The notes below the pieces were generated by a model. It ran no database searches and was not told the origin of the DNA. It saw nothing but the letters and a program-made list of their open reading frames with translations. This document shows positions 49,694 through 59,521 of a DNA stretch of 64,000 nt, piece by piece. Origin of the DNA: Oscillospiraceae bacterium. GTDB taxonomy: Bacteria > Bacillota > Clostridia > Oscillospirales > Ruminococcaceae. Each line of letters starts with the position of its first letter. The first letter of the stretch is position 1. Position numbers and translations under genes: made by a program. The stretch is from positions 1-64,000 of the forward strand of contig WRKM01000010.1 of the NCBI GenBank assembly GCA_009778065.1, read 5' to 3'.

Positions 49694-51643
49694 ATGAAAA
49701 GAGCTGTAAAAAAGGTTTTATCAATAACGCTCGCGGTCTGTATGGCTTTAGGGTTCGCAATCATCCCCGCCAACGGACTTCAGCAGGGTCCGTACAAAAT
49801 AATCTTTAACGGAAACGGCGATGATAACTGGTCGCTCGAAATGCAGAAGGAACATGACGTACCGATGTTCTTGCCTACCCAAATGCCCCAAAGAGACGGT
49901 TTTGTGTTTCTCGGATGGGCGTTGGCGGCGGGGGCTACAGAGCCGAACTACAAAATCGAAGACATACAGACAGCCGCGCTTCGGGGTGTTCGCCTGTTCA
50001 CGGATAACGCCAATATAACATTGTATGCGGTCTGGCGTTCGATTACCTATACCGTGACATATAACGCAAACGGCGGCACGGGTATACCTATTCAACAAAC
50101 AAAACGCCAAAACGAACCATTACAGCTAAGCGGTATGAAACCCACGAGGGTAGGCTTTGAATTTATCGGTTGGGGTATCGCGGGTAATGCGACTGTAGTA
50201 TCTTATCAGCCCAGCGACTATTATTTCGCTAATGCGAGTACAACGCTTTTTGCGATGTGGCGACCGTTATATACCGTTACATTTAACCCGAACGGCGGCT
50301 CTGTCACGCCGCTGACAGCCACAACGGGAATGAACGGTATATACACGCTCTCTACCTTTCCTGTTCCGCTCAGGGCAAATCATACGTTTTTAGGTTGGTT
50401 CTCGGCGGCGACAGGCGGTACAGAGGTCACGGCTGTTACCATATTCACGACTAACACTACAATCTTCGCACAGTGGGCGGGAATCTATACCGTTTCGTTT
50501 AACGTAAACGGCGGCACGGCTTTAAACCCCTCCTCGGCACAAACGATGACCGATGGCAGACTTGCCTCATTGCCCGTCCCTACCAGAGTCGGCTACACCT
50601 TTATCGGATGGTTTTCGGCGGCGACAGGCGGAACGGAGGTGACAGCAAACACCGTATTTTCCGCGAACACCACTATTTTTGCACGTTGGACGGACGGTCA
50701 TACCATTACGTTTAACCCGAACGGCGGTACAGTCACCCCCACATGGACGGTCACTGCGACAAGCGGTAAACCCGAATCCCTACCCACACCGACACGGAGC
50801 GGCTATAGCTTTGCCGGGTGGTTCACGGCGGCAACAGGCGGTACAGAGGTCACGACTGATACAATAATAAGCGCAGACACCGTATTATTCGCGCAGTGGT
50901 CGCTTTTTGTTCGGGCTAATTCCTCCGTAGACAGCAGAGCGGCAGACATAGCGGAAGCGGCGGCGAGGGATAACGGCTCTGTGGTCACGGTGGTGATGGC
51001 ACCGGGTTCGACGTCGATTTCTAAAGAGATTCTCGCTGTAATTATGGGTAAAGACGTAATATTGGAATTAGATTTCGGTAATAACGGCAGACTTGAGGTT
51101 AACGGAAGAGGGATTGTAGGCGTGGACGGCAGTGAAGACCTTAACCTGTCACTGCAATACCTGTCATCCACGAATACCATGATACCGGGCTATAGTATTC
51201 CTAAAAGCGCGATTGATGCGATTAGTCTGCCTATTCATCAGGTTAAAGTGGGAATAAAAAGCACAGAGGCGCGGGGTACTCTTCTGACTGTGCATCCGGG
51301 CAGAAATTATGCGGGCATGAACGCGCTGCTCTGCATTTATGATGCGGCGGCGGGTAGGTTCGAGGTAATTTCGGCAAACGAAATCGACTCATACGGAAGT
51401 GCGAGCGTTGTTTTAAACAAGACGGGCGACTATATCATAATGATACGGCATACAGGGGACGTAACAGGTACGGGTAACGTAACGGCAAATGATGCACTCG
51501 AAATACTGAAAGCTGTCACAGGCCGCACTACTTTAAGCGTGATTCAAACCTACGTAGCCAACTCCAGACGCGACGGTACAATCACCGCAAGCGATGCTTT
51601 AGATATATTAAAATTCGTGGCGGGACTGAGCGAAAGTATTTGA
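49694..51643 (+). CDS. Secreted InlB-repeat protein with dockerin-like C-terminus
   Basis: About 649 residues from the ATG behind AGGAG. Signal peptide (VLSITLAVCMALGFAIIPAN), five InlB/Flg_new-type repeats (for example VTFNPNGGSVTPLT-FLGWFSAATGGTEV-IFAQW), then the same ~130-residue module as in 43016-44752 (ADIAEAAARDNGSVVTVVMA through HPGRNYAGMNALLCIYDAA) and a dockerin-like pair (GDVTGTGNVTANDALEIL, SRRDGTITASDALDIL). Repeats 3-5 are very similar to each other, suggesting recent duplication. It is probably a surface adhesin or scaffold component; inference. Confidence 0.87.
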   Translation: MKRAVKKVLSITLAVCMALGFAIIPANGLQQGPYKIIFNGNGDDNWSLEMQKEHDVPMFLPTQMPQRDGFVFLGWALAAGATEPNYKIEDIQTAALRGVRLFTDNANITLYAVWRSITYTVTYNANGGTGIPIQQTKRQNEPLQLSGMKPTRVGFEFIGWGIAGNATVVSYQPSDYYFANASTTLFAMWRPLYTVTFNPNGGSVTPLTATTGMNGIYTLSTFPVPLRANHTFLGWFSAATGGTEVTAVTIFTTNTTIFAQWAGIYTVSFNVNGGTALNPSSAQTMTDGRLASLPVPTRVGYTFIGWFSAATGGTEVTANTVFSANTTIFARWTDGHTITFNPNGGTVTPTWTVTATSGKPESLPTPTRSGYSFAGWFTAATGGTEVTTDTIISADTVLFAQWSLFVRANSSVDSRAADIAEAAARDNGSVVTVVMAPGSTSISKEILAVIMGKDVILELDFGNNGRLEVNGRGIVGVDGSEDLNLSLQYLSSTNTMIPGYSIPKSAIDAISLPIHQVKVGIKSTEARGTLLTVHPGRNYAGMNALLCIYDAAAGRFEVISANEIDSYGSASVVLNKTGDYIIMIRHTGDVTGTGNVTANDALEILKAVTGRTTLSVIQTYVANSRRDGTITASDALDILKFVAGLSESI

Positions 51644-51660
51644 TGTTGTGTGTAATTTAA

Positions 51661-51694
51661 AAGGGTCGCCGATTTGTTCGGCGACCCTTCTTTT
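51661..51694. terminator. Bidirectional terminator
   Basis: AAGGGTCGCCGA (51661-51672) pairs perfectly with TCGGCGACCCTT (51678-51689); CTTTT follows on the plus strand and AAATT-rich sequence on the other side. It separates two convergent dockerin-bearing genes. Confidence 0.9.
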
Positions 51695-51703
51695 GCGGTG
51701 TTT

Positions 51704-54700
51704 TTAGATACTGTCTGTTATACCTACTACGAATTTGAGGATTGCGAGGGCGTCCGCCGCAGTTATCGTTCCGTCTCGCCTTGAACTTGCTACATACTTT
51801 TGAAGCGGGTCAAGCTCAATTTCGCCTGTGAGAGCTTTGAGAAGTTCGAGTGCGTCCGTTGATTCGACCCTGCCGCTTCCCGTTATGTCGCCTGTCTGCC
51901 TGATAATTACTATATAGTCGCCTGCGCGGGTTACGTTTAATCCCGCTTCGCCGTTCGCGCCTACCGTGGAGCTTGTGACTATCTCGAACTGACCTGTCGT
52001 TTCATTGTATCTCAGGAGAATGGCGTTTTGTCCTGCCAATCTCGCTCCCGCTCTTATGATTTGTCTGCCGGGTGTGCCGACGCTGAGTTGGAAGACGGGG
52101 AGAGTTCCGGCGATTTCTTGAATCGCGTCTATCGGAATGTCTACTATAACATCGCTCAGTCCCGATTCGATTTTATTTTCGGCGGGTTCCGCACCCCTAT
52201 TTCTTCCGGAACGTATAGGCATAGGACTCGGATTATTGTCTTCTTGACTTCTTCCCGGACTGCCGCTGATGACGCTTACAGTCGCGATTGCGGAAATGAC
52301 GGAATCTAATCCGGACGCGCTTACCGTTACGAAGTAGTAGTATGAACCAACCGTCAGTTCTGTGGGAATGTTAAATGTCGGGCTGTCATCGCCTACAGGA
52401 CTCGCATCGTCTCTGCTTGCCGAAGAAGAGGTCATGTACCACTGATAAGATAGCTCCCCTACTTCTTCTTCTTTTTCGCCTCCGCCTGCGGGATATTTAC
52501 CGAGGTTCGTAAAGTTGTAAGAAATGCTCGTGATTTCAAAGTCAAAGGATATTTCGCCTGCCGCCCATGAACTTCCCAAGTTTATTACTCCGGGCGTCCA
52601 TCTGTTCGGGAATAACGTATACCACTCGGGAGCAGGATTGTATCTGAAGGTGTACGAGCCGTTTTGAGTCGTACCGCCATTGACAGAATACTCGTATTCT
52701 ACCGTGATTGTGTCGCCTCTTACGAACTGCGGTTGAAGCGGTCCGTATGTGAAAGCTTCCGATAATGGGAACTCGAACGAGAACGAGCCGGATGTATAGT
52801 TTGCCATACTCGTATCCCAAGTGGCTGTAAAGTTAGTGACTCCCTCTGACATCGGGCTTGAATCACCGCTTATAGATACCCACCACGGGTCTTCAGAAAG
52901 GTCTGCGAAGAACTGACCCTCTATATCGGTTATACCTAAAACTGTCGGACCTTCATCATCGGTTGAACCTGATGCCGAATCACTTCCTGATTCGCCGGGG
53001 TCTGCAAATAACGAATCATTTACCGATGTATCGCCCACGATTTGCGCGACTACTGAAAGAGACTGATTTATACTGCCTTCGGTAACGATTATGCTTTGCG
53101 GTTGTGTGACGATACGGATGCCGGAGTCTTCGGGGTCGTCTTCGGGGTCTTCGGGACCGACGTCGTCGCCCATACGCAGATAAGCTTTTATGACATAGAG
53201 TCCGTTCCAACCGTCTGTGTTATTATTGGTCACGATGAGACCCTTACTAACTGTCGCCATACTCCATAATTCATAGCCATCGAGCATTGTGAGGTCGATA
53301 GTAAGCGTATTATTAATATCATCGAAATGCCCTATGACGTTTGCCGCGTCTGTCTGCTTCCAACCATCGAGGTCGCTCATTAATACCATTGTCGGTATAG
53401 CGGCGGGGCGAGCGGCGTACTCAAATACTAAATGGGTCGCCTGACTGAACATATCAATGGGAACAGGGCTATGCGTGGGTGTTCCGTTTTCGCCTGTGGC
53501 TCTGTTTTCAGTACCCCAACCCTGCTGTCTTCTCGTCTGACCTGCCGCAATATTCGGCGGGAGGGGCAGAACGTACACGTTTGACGGTGTTTTGAAGTTA
53601 GGAGCAGACATATCGCCGATACGCTCTAAGGTCAGAATATCTAAGTCCGCGCCGTCTGCGTTATAGTTTATGATTGCACCGGAGCCCGACCCTGACGCGC
53701 CTACGCCGTCATTTATAAACAGCAGTTCAATTATATACTTACCTTCGGGCAGGTACACAAGGTTTTCAGCGGTAATCATCGGTGAAGAAGCCCAGCCGCC
53801 TGTTCCGTGTCCCGCAGGAACGATAAACTTAGTCAAGTCGTTGTACGCTGTGTCTCTTACGCGGATTTCCATAGCGGATGAATTATTGTTAATCGCGCCT
53901 AATTTCAATTCGTAGCCGCCTGCCTGTGCCACGTTGAGTTCGTAGCGAATCCATTCTCCGGCATGGGTTTTCGTGATGTGTCCGGGTATACCGCCGTAGC
54001 TTGCGCGACCTCCCGCACCGTTAGCGGGACCGTATACGGGTTCTGTACGAGGACCGCCGTAGCCGCCGTTTTCGGTAAACAGATACGCTCCTTCAATAAA
54101 GCCTGCGGCGAAGTGGTTCTTCGTGTGGTGAGCGAAATAGTCTCTGACTATATATCCGTCGCCCTCCCAGTGGGTGTTAAACATTAAACTGTCTTCCATC
54201 CAGTCTAACAGACCCATTGTATATACGCCCGAGGAAGGAATGTTATGTATGTCAGTCCAGGGACGAGGCGTATCACTCACAAGGGACAGGAAGTAGATAT
54301 ACGCGGTATCTAACTCGCCTTTTATAGTGTCGATTTGCGTTTGGGTAGAGAGTCTCACATCATTTACGTCTATGGCTCTGTTTAATACTTCGCGCAGAGT
54401 AGCTATTGAGCCGCGCGGGTACTGACCCGCCCACAACCCTTCTGTCGCGGTAGAAAGTGTGCCTAAAACTTGATTGATTAGTGCATCTAACGCTACCTTA
54501 TCCGTTTCGGGGTCGAGAGCGTAATATGCGTCATAAAGCGCGACATACAAGTCATGAGCAGTCGCCGCAGTCGCACCGGAGGCGGCGGTTATAGCACTTT
54601 GGAACGCCGACCATGTAGAGTCGCTTACACCGTTTTGCACTACTGCATTCATGCCTGTGAGCAGTGAGGTGAGGTCTGCCGTTTTGGCTTCTTTGCTGAG

Positions 54701-57700
54701 TTTTATGCTGTCGTGCATTCTTTCGCCTGTGGTTTCTATAACATATGTTTTGATTTCTAAATCGTTACCGTCTATGCTCATAATTGAGTACTGAGCCAAA
54801 GCGTCATGAGCCGCCGGGTCGGTATAGGCTACCCAAACATGCGGGGGTATAACGGACGAATATTTCGGGAAGTCCGCAGGTGAGCCTAATGTTAAGTATA
54901 TTATACCGGAAGGCGATATGTAGGTCGCCTCACGCGCATGAGGTTCAAAAATGCCTTTTTCATCTGCATCTAATTTATTAGGCATCTGGTATTTTTTGAT
55001 TGTACCGACATCGTTTGCAGCACTCATACCCTCGCCGCTCATAAACTGAGAGCGTGTATGGGTGTGGTCGTGTCCCGTGATTACTACGTCTACGCCGAGG
55101 TCTTCAAGAATCGGGACTAAAACGGTGCGTCTGCCTCCCATACCTGTCGAGTGACCGTTACCGCCGCCGTAGATGTCCTGATGGAACACAGCGATAATCC
55201 ATGTTGCATCATCATTATCGGAGACCGCGTTTTCTAAGAAAGCAATACGCGCCGCGTTGAATGTCATAAAGTTAGCATTTATTGACAGGTACAGCGTATT
55301 TCCGTAACGGAACCATGAGTCGCCGCCGCCGCTGTTCTGTCTGGCTTCGTTAGTTGCCGTACCGAACGGACTGCCGCCTAAAGCGTTATGATTAGGCAGG
55401 TTAAAGAAGAAGGGTTGCATTGAGACATCTTCACGTCCCGCGCCTGCTCTTAAAAAGTCGTTTGTATCATGGTTTCCGACTGTTGTGAAGTAGGGCATGT
55501 TTTTCAGTCCCGGAGGAGCGAAGAAAGCGTCCCATTCTTCCATGTCGTTCGCATAGCCTGTGGTGTCGCCCGCGCTTAACATGAAACTTGCGCCGCCGAA
55601 GTCATCTTCGGCTTTCGTGAGAGCGCGTGCAAATGAGGTTCTCCAGTTCGCAGGTCTGCTTGAACCTGTCGCTAACTGCGGGTCGGACACGAGGATTACA
55701 TTATATCCATCGTCCGGGTCGTATGTTTTAAATCTGTAGATTTTACCCCATTCACCGCCGACATTGCCTATACGATATGCGTATTCGGTATCTAATGAAA
55801 GTCCGGTTATAATAGTTTTATAAGACAGTAAGTTATATGCGGCGGGAGTACCCGTCACCGTTACAGATTTGTAAGAGCTATGCGCGGGGGTATCGGGCAT
55901 ATCTCTATCGTTGACTAATTGGCTCGCTTCTATAATTTCAAAGATTGTATTACCTGTTCCGACGGAAGCCATCCATGCGAAATTCATTTCCGTCTCATTT
56001 TTACCCGGAGTCAGTGTTACATAAGAAGCCACTTCGTCTTGTGGGATTACATTTAATGTTATACTCCGGAAAATATTAAATTCGTTTGTGAGATTTACGC
56101 CGTTTACATTGTTACGCGAATCGCCGCCCCTTTGGTTGTCTGCTGTATGTGTGTTGTCGTTATCTGTGGTAAGTATTACATAAAGTGTTGTTGCATATTT
56201 ATTCGCTACTTCATCATAGAGTATTTTTTGAGGAACATTGACACTTGCTGAAGTAGCTCCCGAAGCAAGACGAACTACAGCAGTATCGCCTGCGGCAAGA
56301 TTAGCCGGCGTGGCAAATGTATAGTCTTCTATATCGGGAGTATTACCTGACAGGTCTGACCAAACAACAACCCGTCTTGTTGAGTTGTGTGCTACTGCAA
56401 AAGGAATATCTAACGTCGCACCTTTCGTGGGAAGATTATTGGGGTCAAAGGATAAATCGCTGAGTTTAAGTACATGGCCCGCTACTTTAATTGATAACGC
56501 GCCGCCTATACTGCCTATACGATTGACTGTGATGTCATCGGGGTTAATGTCCCACTCAAAGTTAGGATATGCATCCGTACAAGAAGCAGGACAAGTAGAG
56601 AAAACTTTTATTCCCGTGACAGCGACTACCACATTAGCACCGTCTGCGTTTCCAAGGCTCAATTGAGTGGTGCCTCCGGTTATCAATCCGGCGATTTGCG
56701 CCTTTGTTAAGGAGAACGATACAGTGAACGCTCCATCGGTGTCTAAATTCCCATACGCAGGCAGTCCCACAGCGGTTCCAACTGTATTGTTTCCGTTTTC
56801 TAAGCGTATTCTGCCGCGTTCTCCCGCCGCATAAGAACTTAGAATACCGCTATATTCAATCCTGTAAGTATGACCGTCTTTTGTCATTTCGTTCAGTGCG
56901 GGGACAGAAAGCCTAATACCTTGTGATGTTCCCGTCCGCCCTGTAACAGTAATTCTTTTCTGACCATCGACCGTAGTTAATGCTCTTGTCCCGGAACTGT
57001 TTGTTACCAGTCCGCCGTTACCATTTGCGGTCAATGCGGGGTCTTTTTGCATGTCATACATTAGACGAGTTTTACCCTCAACAAAATCTGCGGATACTGT
57101 CACCGTCGCAGTTGGTGTAGAGAGAAATGTCGTGCCGTCAAGCGAGGCTTTTATTGTATAAACAGCGTCAGTCGTCGTGGAAGTATTGGCATCGAAAGTG
57201 ATTGACACGCTCTGACTGTTTATATTAGCTCCTTGCGTCGCAGTGTAGTTCGTGCCTACCTGCGTCCCTGCGGCGTTAAACACGCCTATCTCGACTTCGT
57301 CCTCTAAAGCCGCACCCGCAATAGCGATTACGCTACTACCGCCCGCACTTGTTAAAGTAGCCGGAGTGGCGGTTATACTTGTGATTGTGGGGGAGGAAAG
57401 CACATATTTCTCGATTTTAAAGTTCGTGAAAACTAATAACCCCACACTATCCGGAATAATTCTTATTATCTGAGCAATGGGTGTTACCGTTGACTCATAA
57501 CTAAATTCAAACGATACCTTAGTTGGATTTGAAGCGTCAGTGCTGACGCTCGTTGTATTCTGCCTTCCGGTTCCGGACGTCGCATCGTTAAAACGGACAC
57601 TGAATCCGGTTACATTAGCATCAGCTCTTCCGGTACTGTCCGTAGCAGTTATTACATCGAATGTAAGTTTATATTGAATCCCCGGCTGTGCTGTAAATCC

Positions 57701-58063
57701 GTTAATATCGTTTCTACCTCCGGCTGTACCGGAGCCTTCAATTCCTAAAGCTCTGCTACTGCCATCTTGATAGAAGCGGATTTCTCCATCGGAAAGACCT
57801 GCGGTTGAGATACCGCCACTGCTACCCGAATTGCTTACAATACCCCAACCGTCGCTGACTCGTACGCCGCCGGGAATAGGAGTAGTAGCACCACTTAACC
57901 AACCCGAACTACCCGCCATTGTTGTGGTAGAATCAATAGTCGGCTCCCAATCAACCTCCCAACTACCACCGTCCGACGCCGTGGTAAGTATTGGCAACGT
58001 CAAAGCCAATCCCGCTAAGATTGACAAACTAAGTACGATAGATAAGATTTTTCTCGCCTTCAT
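51704..58063 (-). CDS. Giant secreted multi-domain metallophosphoesterase with dockerin-like C-terminus
   Basis: About 2,119 residues from the ATG at 58063, nine bases after AGGAGG (an upstream ATG at 58081 would overlap that site). Order: signal peptide; a jelly-roll-like carbohydrate-binding part (30-230); an Ig/IPT-like segment; a second similar part (330-480); a purple-acid-phosphatase-like N-terminal FN3 domain (700-785); a calcineurin-like phosphoesterase with VSDPQL, SAGDTTG, VGNHDTN near 865, FHQD and TGHDHTHT near 996; helical repeats (1110-1270); a further binding module (1330-1500); Ig-like parts; a short version of the pre-dockerin module; a dockerin-like pair (GDITGSGRVESTDALELL, SRRDGTITAADALAIL). 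It likely removes phosphate from extracellular polymers; inference. Confidence 0.88.
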   Translation of the reverse strand: MKARKILSIVLSLSILAGLALTLPILTTASDGGSWEVDWEPTIDSTTTMAGSSGWLSGATTPIPGGVRVSDGWGIVSNSGSSGGISTAGLSDGEIRFYQDGSSRALGIEGSGTAGGRNDINGFTAQPGIQYKLTFDVITATDSTGRADANVTGFSVRFNDATSGTGRQNTTSVSTDASNPTKVSFEFSYESTVTPIAQIIRIIPDSVGLLVFTNFKIEKYVLSSPTITSITATPATLTSAGGSSVIAIAGAALEDEVEIGVFNAAGTQVGTNYTATQGANINSQSVSITFDANTSTTTDAVYTIKASLDGTTFLSTPTATVTVSADFVEGKTRLMYDMQKDPALTANGNGGLVTNSSGTRALTTVDGQKRITVTGRTGTSQGIRLSVPALNEMTKDGHTYRIEYSGILSSYAAGERGRIRLENGNNTVGTAVGLPAYGNLDTDGAFTVSFSLTKAQIAGLITGGTTQLSLGNADGANVVVAVTGIKVFSTCPASCTDAYPNFEWDINPDDITVNRIGSIGGALSIKVAGHVLKLSDLSFDPNNLPTKGATLDIPFAVAHNSTRRVVVWSDLSGNTPDIEDYTFATPANLAAGDTAVVRLASGATSASVNVPQKILYDEVANKYATTLYVILTTDNDNTHTADNQRGGDSRNNVNGVNLTNEFNIFRSITLNVIPQDEVASYVTLTPGKNETEMNFAWMASVGTGNTIFEIIEASQLVNDRDMPDTPAHSSYKSVTVTGTPAAYNLLSYKTIITGLSLDTEYAYRIGNVGGEWGKIYRFKTYDPDDGYNVILVSDPQLATGSSRPANWRTSFARALTKAEDDFGGASFMLSAGDTTGYANDMEEWDAFFAPPGLKNMPYFTTVGNHDTNDFLRAGAGREDVSMQPFFFNLPNHNALGGSPFGTATNEARQNSGGGDSWFRYGNTLYLSINANFMTFNAARIAFLENAVSDNDDATWIIAVFHQDIYGGGNGHSTGMGGRRTVLVPILEDLGVDVVITGHDHTHTRSQFMSGEGMSAANDVGTIKKYQMPNKLDADEKGIFEPHAREATYISPSGIIYLTLGSPADFPKYSSVIPPHVWVAYTDPAAHDALAQYSIMSIDGNDLEIKTYVIETTGERMHDSIKLSKEAKTADLTSLLTGMNAVVQNGVSDSTWSAFQSAITAASGATAATAHDLYVALYDAYYALDPETDKVALDALINQVLGTLSTATEGLWAGQYPRGSIATLREVLNRAIDVNDVRLSTQTQIDTIKGELDTAYIYFLSLVSDTPRPWTDIHNIPSSGVYTMGLLDWMEDSLMFNTHWEGDGYIVRDYFAHHTKNHFAAGFIEGAYLFTENGGYGGPRTEPVYGPANGAGGRASYGGIPGHITKTHAGEWIRYELNVAQAGGYELKLGAINNNSSAMEIRVRDTAYNDLTKFIVPAGHGTGGWASSPMITAENLVYLPEGKYIIELLFINDGVGASGSGSGAIINYNADGADLDILTLERIGDMSAPNFKTPSNVYVLPLPPNIAAGQTRRQQGWGTENRATGENGTPTHSPVPIDMFSQATHLVFEYAARPAAIPTMVLMSDLDGWKQTDAANVIGHFDDINNTLTIDLTMLDGYELWSMATVSKGLIVTNNNTDGWNGLYVIKAYLRMGDDVGPEDPEDDPEDSGIRIVTQPQSIIVTEGSINQSLSVVAQIVGDTSVNDSLFADPGESGSDSASGSTDDEGPTVLGITDIEGQFFADLSEDPWWVSISGDSSPMSEGVTNFTATWDTSMANYTSGSFSFEFPLSEAFTYGPLQPQFVRGDTITVEYEYSVNGGTTQNGSYTFRYNPAPEWYTLFPNRWTPGVINLGSSWAAGEISFDFEITSISYNFTNLGKYPAGGGEKEEEVGELSYQWYMTSSSASRDDASPVGDDSPTFNIPTELTVGSYYYFVTVSASGLDSVISAIATVSVISGSPGRSQEDNNPSPMPIRSGRNRGAEPAENKIESGLSDVIVDIPIDAIQEIAGTLPVFQLSVGTPGRQIIRAGARLAGQNAILLRYNETTGQFEIVTSSTVGANGEAGLNVTRAGDYIVIIRQTGDITGSGRVESTDALELLKALTGEIELDPLQKYVASSRRDGTITAADALAILKFVVGITDSI

Positions 58064-58129
58064 AAATAATTTCCTCCTCATAGTTGTGTTTTCATCGTGT
58101 TAAAATTTAAACGAAATACAATTTAGTTA

Positions 58130-58159
58130 ATTATACCAAAATGAGATAGCAGTTGTCAA
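58130..58159 (-). promoter_or_regulatory. Promoter for the giant phosphoesterase gene
   Basis: Minus strand TTGACA (58159-58154), 18 bases, TATAAT (58135-58130). Confidence 0.8.
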
Positions 58160-58236
58160 GCTTTTTGTAAAAATAATAGAATTTTTTATTTTCCGTGTAA
58201 ATTCTAAGTAAATTTTATGTGAATTAATGGGGGTTT

Positions 58237-58287
58237 AGGGCGGGTTGATTTCTGCGCGGGGATATGGTATAATGGTTATGGATAATG
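58237..58287 (+). repeat. 51-bp direct repeat, copy 1, carrying a promoter
   Basis: Identical to 59393-59443. It contains TTGATT (58245-58250), 17 bases, TATAAT (58268-58273). Copy 1 is followed within about 25 bases by a terminator, so its transcript would be very short. Confidence 0.95.
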
Positions 58288-58310
58288 GAAGGTATATTAT
58301 AATCAGCGTG

Positions 58311-58352
58311 AAAACACCGCCTTGAATAGTAAACCATTCAAGGCGGTGTTTT
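58311..58352. terminator. Terminator after the Rpn gene
   Basis: AAAACACCGCCTTGAAT (58311-58327) pairs perfectly with ATTCAAGGCGGTGTTTT (58336-58352). A-rich and T-rich flanks make it usable in both directions. Confidence 0.9.
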
Positions 58353-58353
58353 G

Positions 58354-59298
58354 TTAATGTGATTGCAGGGATTCTACTTCTCTGCGGGACAAACCTGTAT
58401 CTTCGATAATTTCTTCTATAGGTCTGTTTCGTTTGAGAAGTCTCCTTGCTAATTCGGTTTTTTCCTCTTGTCTTCCAGTCTGTATACCCTTATCGAGCCA
58501 GTCGTCTCTCATTCTTTCAATAGCGTGTGTCATTGTGGATTCATCTCCTTCCGTGAACGCTTGTTTAAATTCTTCCTCTAAGTCCGGCGACATATCACCT
58601 TTGATTAAAATATGCTTTACCCAACCGAACAAAACTGTTTTATCCGTTCCGGTTAAGTCATTTTTGTATTCCGCTATCAACTTAGGTACTTGCGTGTAAT
58701 CGGTATCTTCGCCGCGCAATCCGTCTAATAAAAACATTAAGTCTACTAATTTACGAGTGGATTTTATGAAATTCTTGTCTTTTCGGTTAAGGTCAAATAA
58801 TAAATATTCAAAGTTTATTATATTGTTTCCGAAATTATTATAATTTTCTGTATATTTTTTATACTGCCTTACTGCGTTCCAACTATCCGTACCGTTATAT
58901 AATATGATTGGCACGATTGCCGGAAGCTTAAAATTCTTACGCTTTCTCTCGTTCTCATCGGTATTCTTAAAAATATCTGTTAGTAGCTCAACCATGTAGC
59001 GAAGCAAGCGAAAAGGCATAGTATAATCCACGGAGGATTGTAATTCTAATAAAGCATAGAAGTATACGTCTGAATTATTAAATCTCAGCTTATATATTAT
59101 GTCCGAATCTATGTGCTTAAATTCGGGGGTAATGAAGCTTTTGTCAATTTTTTCCATATCATCAACGGAAATATTGTCTGCCCATGAAACGCCTATGTAT
59201 TTTTTAAGGAAGTGCAAAAAATTCTCTTTCATTGAGAACAAGCTCTTGTACCCCTCGTCATGTCTGTTTACTTGCTCTTTTTCGGAAATTATAATCAT
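58354..59298 (-). CDS. Rpn family recombination-promoting nuclease (PD-(D/E)XK)
   Basis: A 314-residue protein of the RpnA/transposase_31 family. The N-terminal nuclease core shows HDEGYKSLFSMKENFLHFLK, the catalytic region HIDSDIIYKLRF and ALLELQSSVDYTMPFRLLRY (ExQ motif). The tail ends in a helix-turn-helix-like RRLLKRNRPIEEIIEDTGLS. Rpn proteins of E. coli promote RecA-independent recombination; some are mobile accessory genes. AGGAGG directly abuts the ATG at 59298 with no spacer, which is poor; no better start is in frame. The gene is framed by 51-bp direct repeats. Confidence 0.88.
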   Translation of the reverse strand: MIIISEKEQVNRHDEGYKSLFSMKENFLHFLKKYIGVSWADNISVDDMEKIDKSFITPEFKHIDSDIIYKLRFNNSDVYFYALLELQSSVDYTMPFRLLRYMVELLTDIFKNTDENERKRKNFKLPAIVPIILYNGTDSWNAVRQYKKYTENYNNFGNNIINFEYLLFDLNRKDKNFIKSTRKLVDLMFLLDGLRGEDTDYTQVPKLIAEYKNDLTGTDKTVLFGWVKHILIKGDMSPDLEEEFKQAFTEGDESTMTHAIERMRDDWLDKGIQTGRQEEKTELARRLLKRNRPIEEIIEDTGLSRREVESLQSH

Positions 59299-59392
59299 CC
59301 TCCTGTCTTTGTATTCTCATTTTACCATATTTCTACTGAAATGTCAATGACTATTTGTTTTTCGGTGTGGCAAATATGCGTTGATAATTGTG

Positions 59393-59443
59393 AGGGCGGG
59401 TTGATTTCTGCGCGGGGATATGGTATAATGGTTATGGATAATG
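59393..59443 (+). repeat. 51-bp direct repeat, copy 2, carrying a promoter
   Basis: Identical to 58237-58287. Its TTGATT/TATAAT pair (59401-59406, 59424-59429) lies about 90 bases before the penicillin-binding protein gene. Confidence 0.95.
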
Positions 59444-59467
59444 TAGGGCGAAATAAATAAAAAACAC

Positions 59468-59497
59468 TTGCTTTTTATATAGAATGTATGATATAAT
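59468..59497 (+). promoter_or_regulatory. Second promoter for the penicillin-binding protein gene
   Basis: TTGCTT (59468-59473), 18 bases, TATAAT (59492-59497). Confidence 0.65.
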
Positions 59498-59521
59498 AGT
59501 ATTGCGAAAGGTGAGATAGAT

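Noticed and set aside
43016-58063. Calling the region a cellulosome locus
   Set aside because: No cohesin, scaffoldin or glycoside hydrolase is present and the dockerin-like loops are non-canonical.
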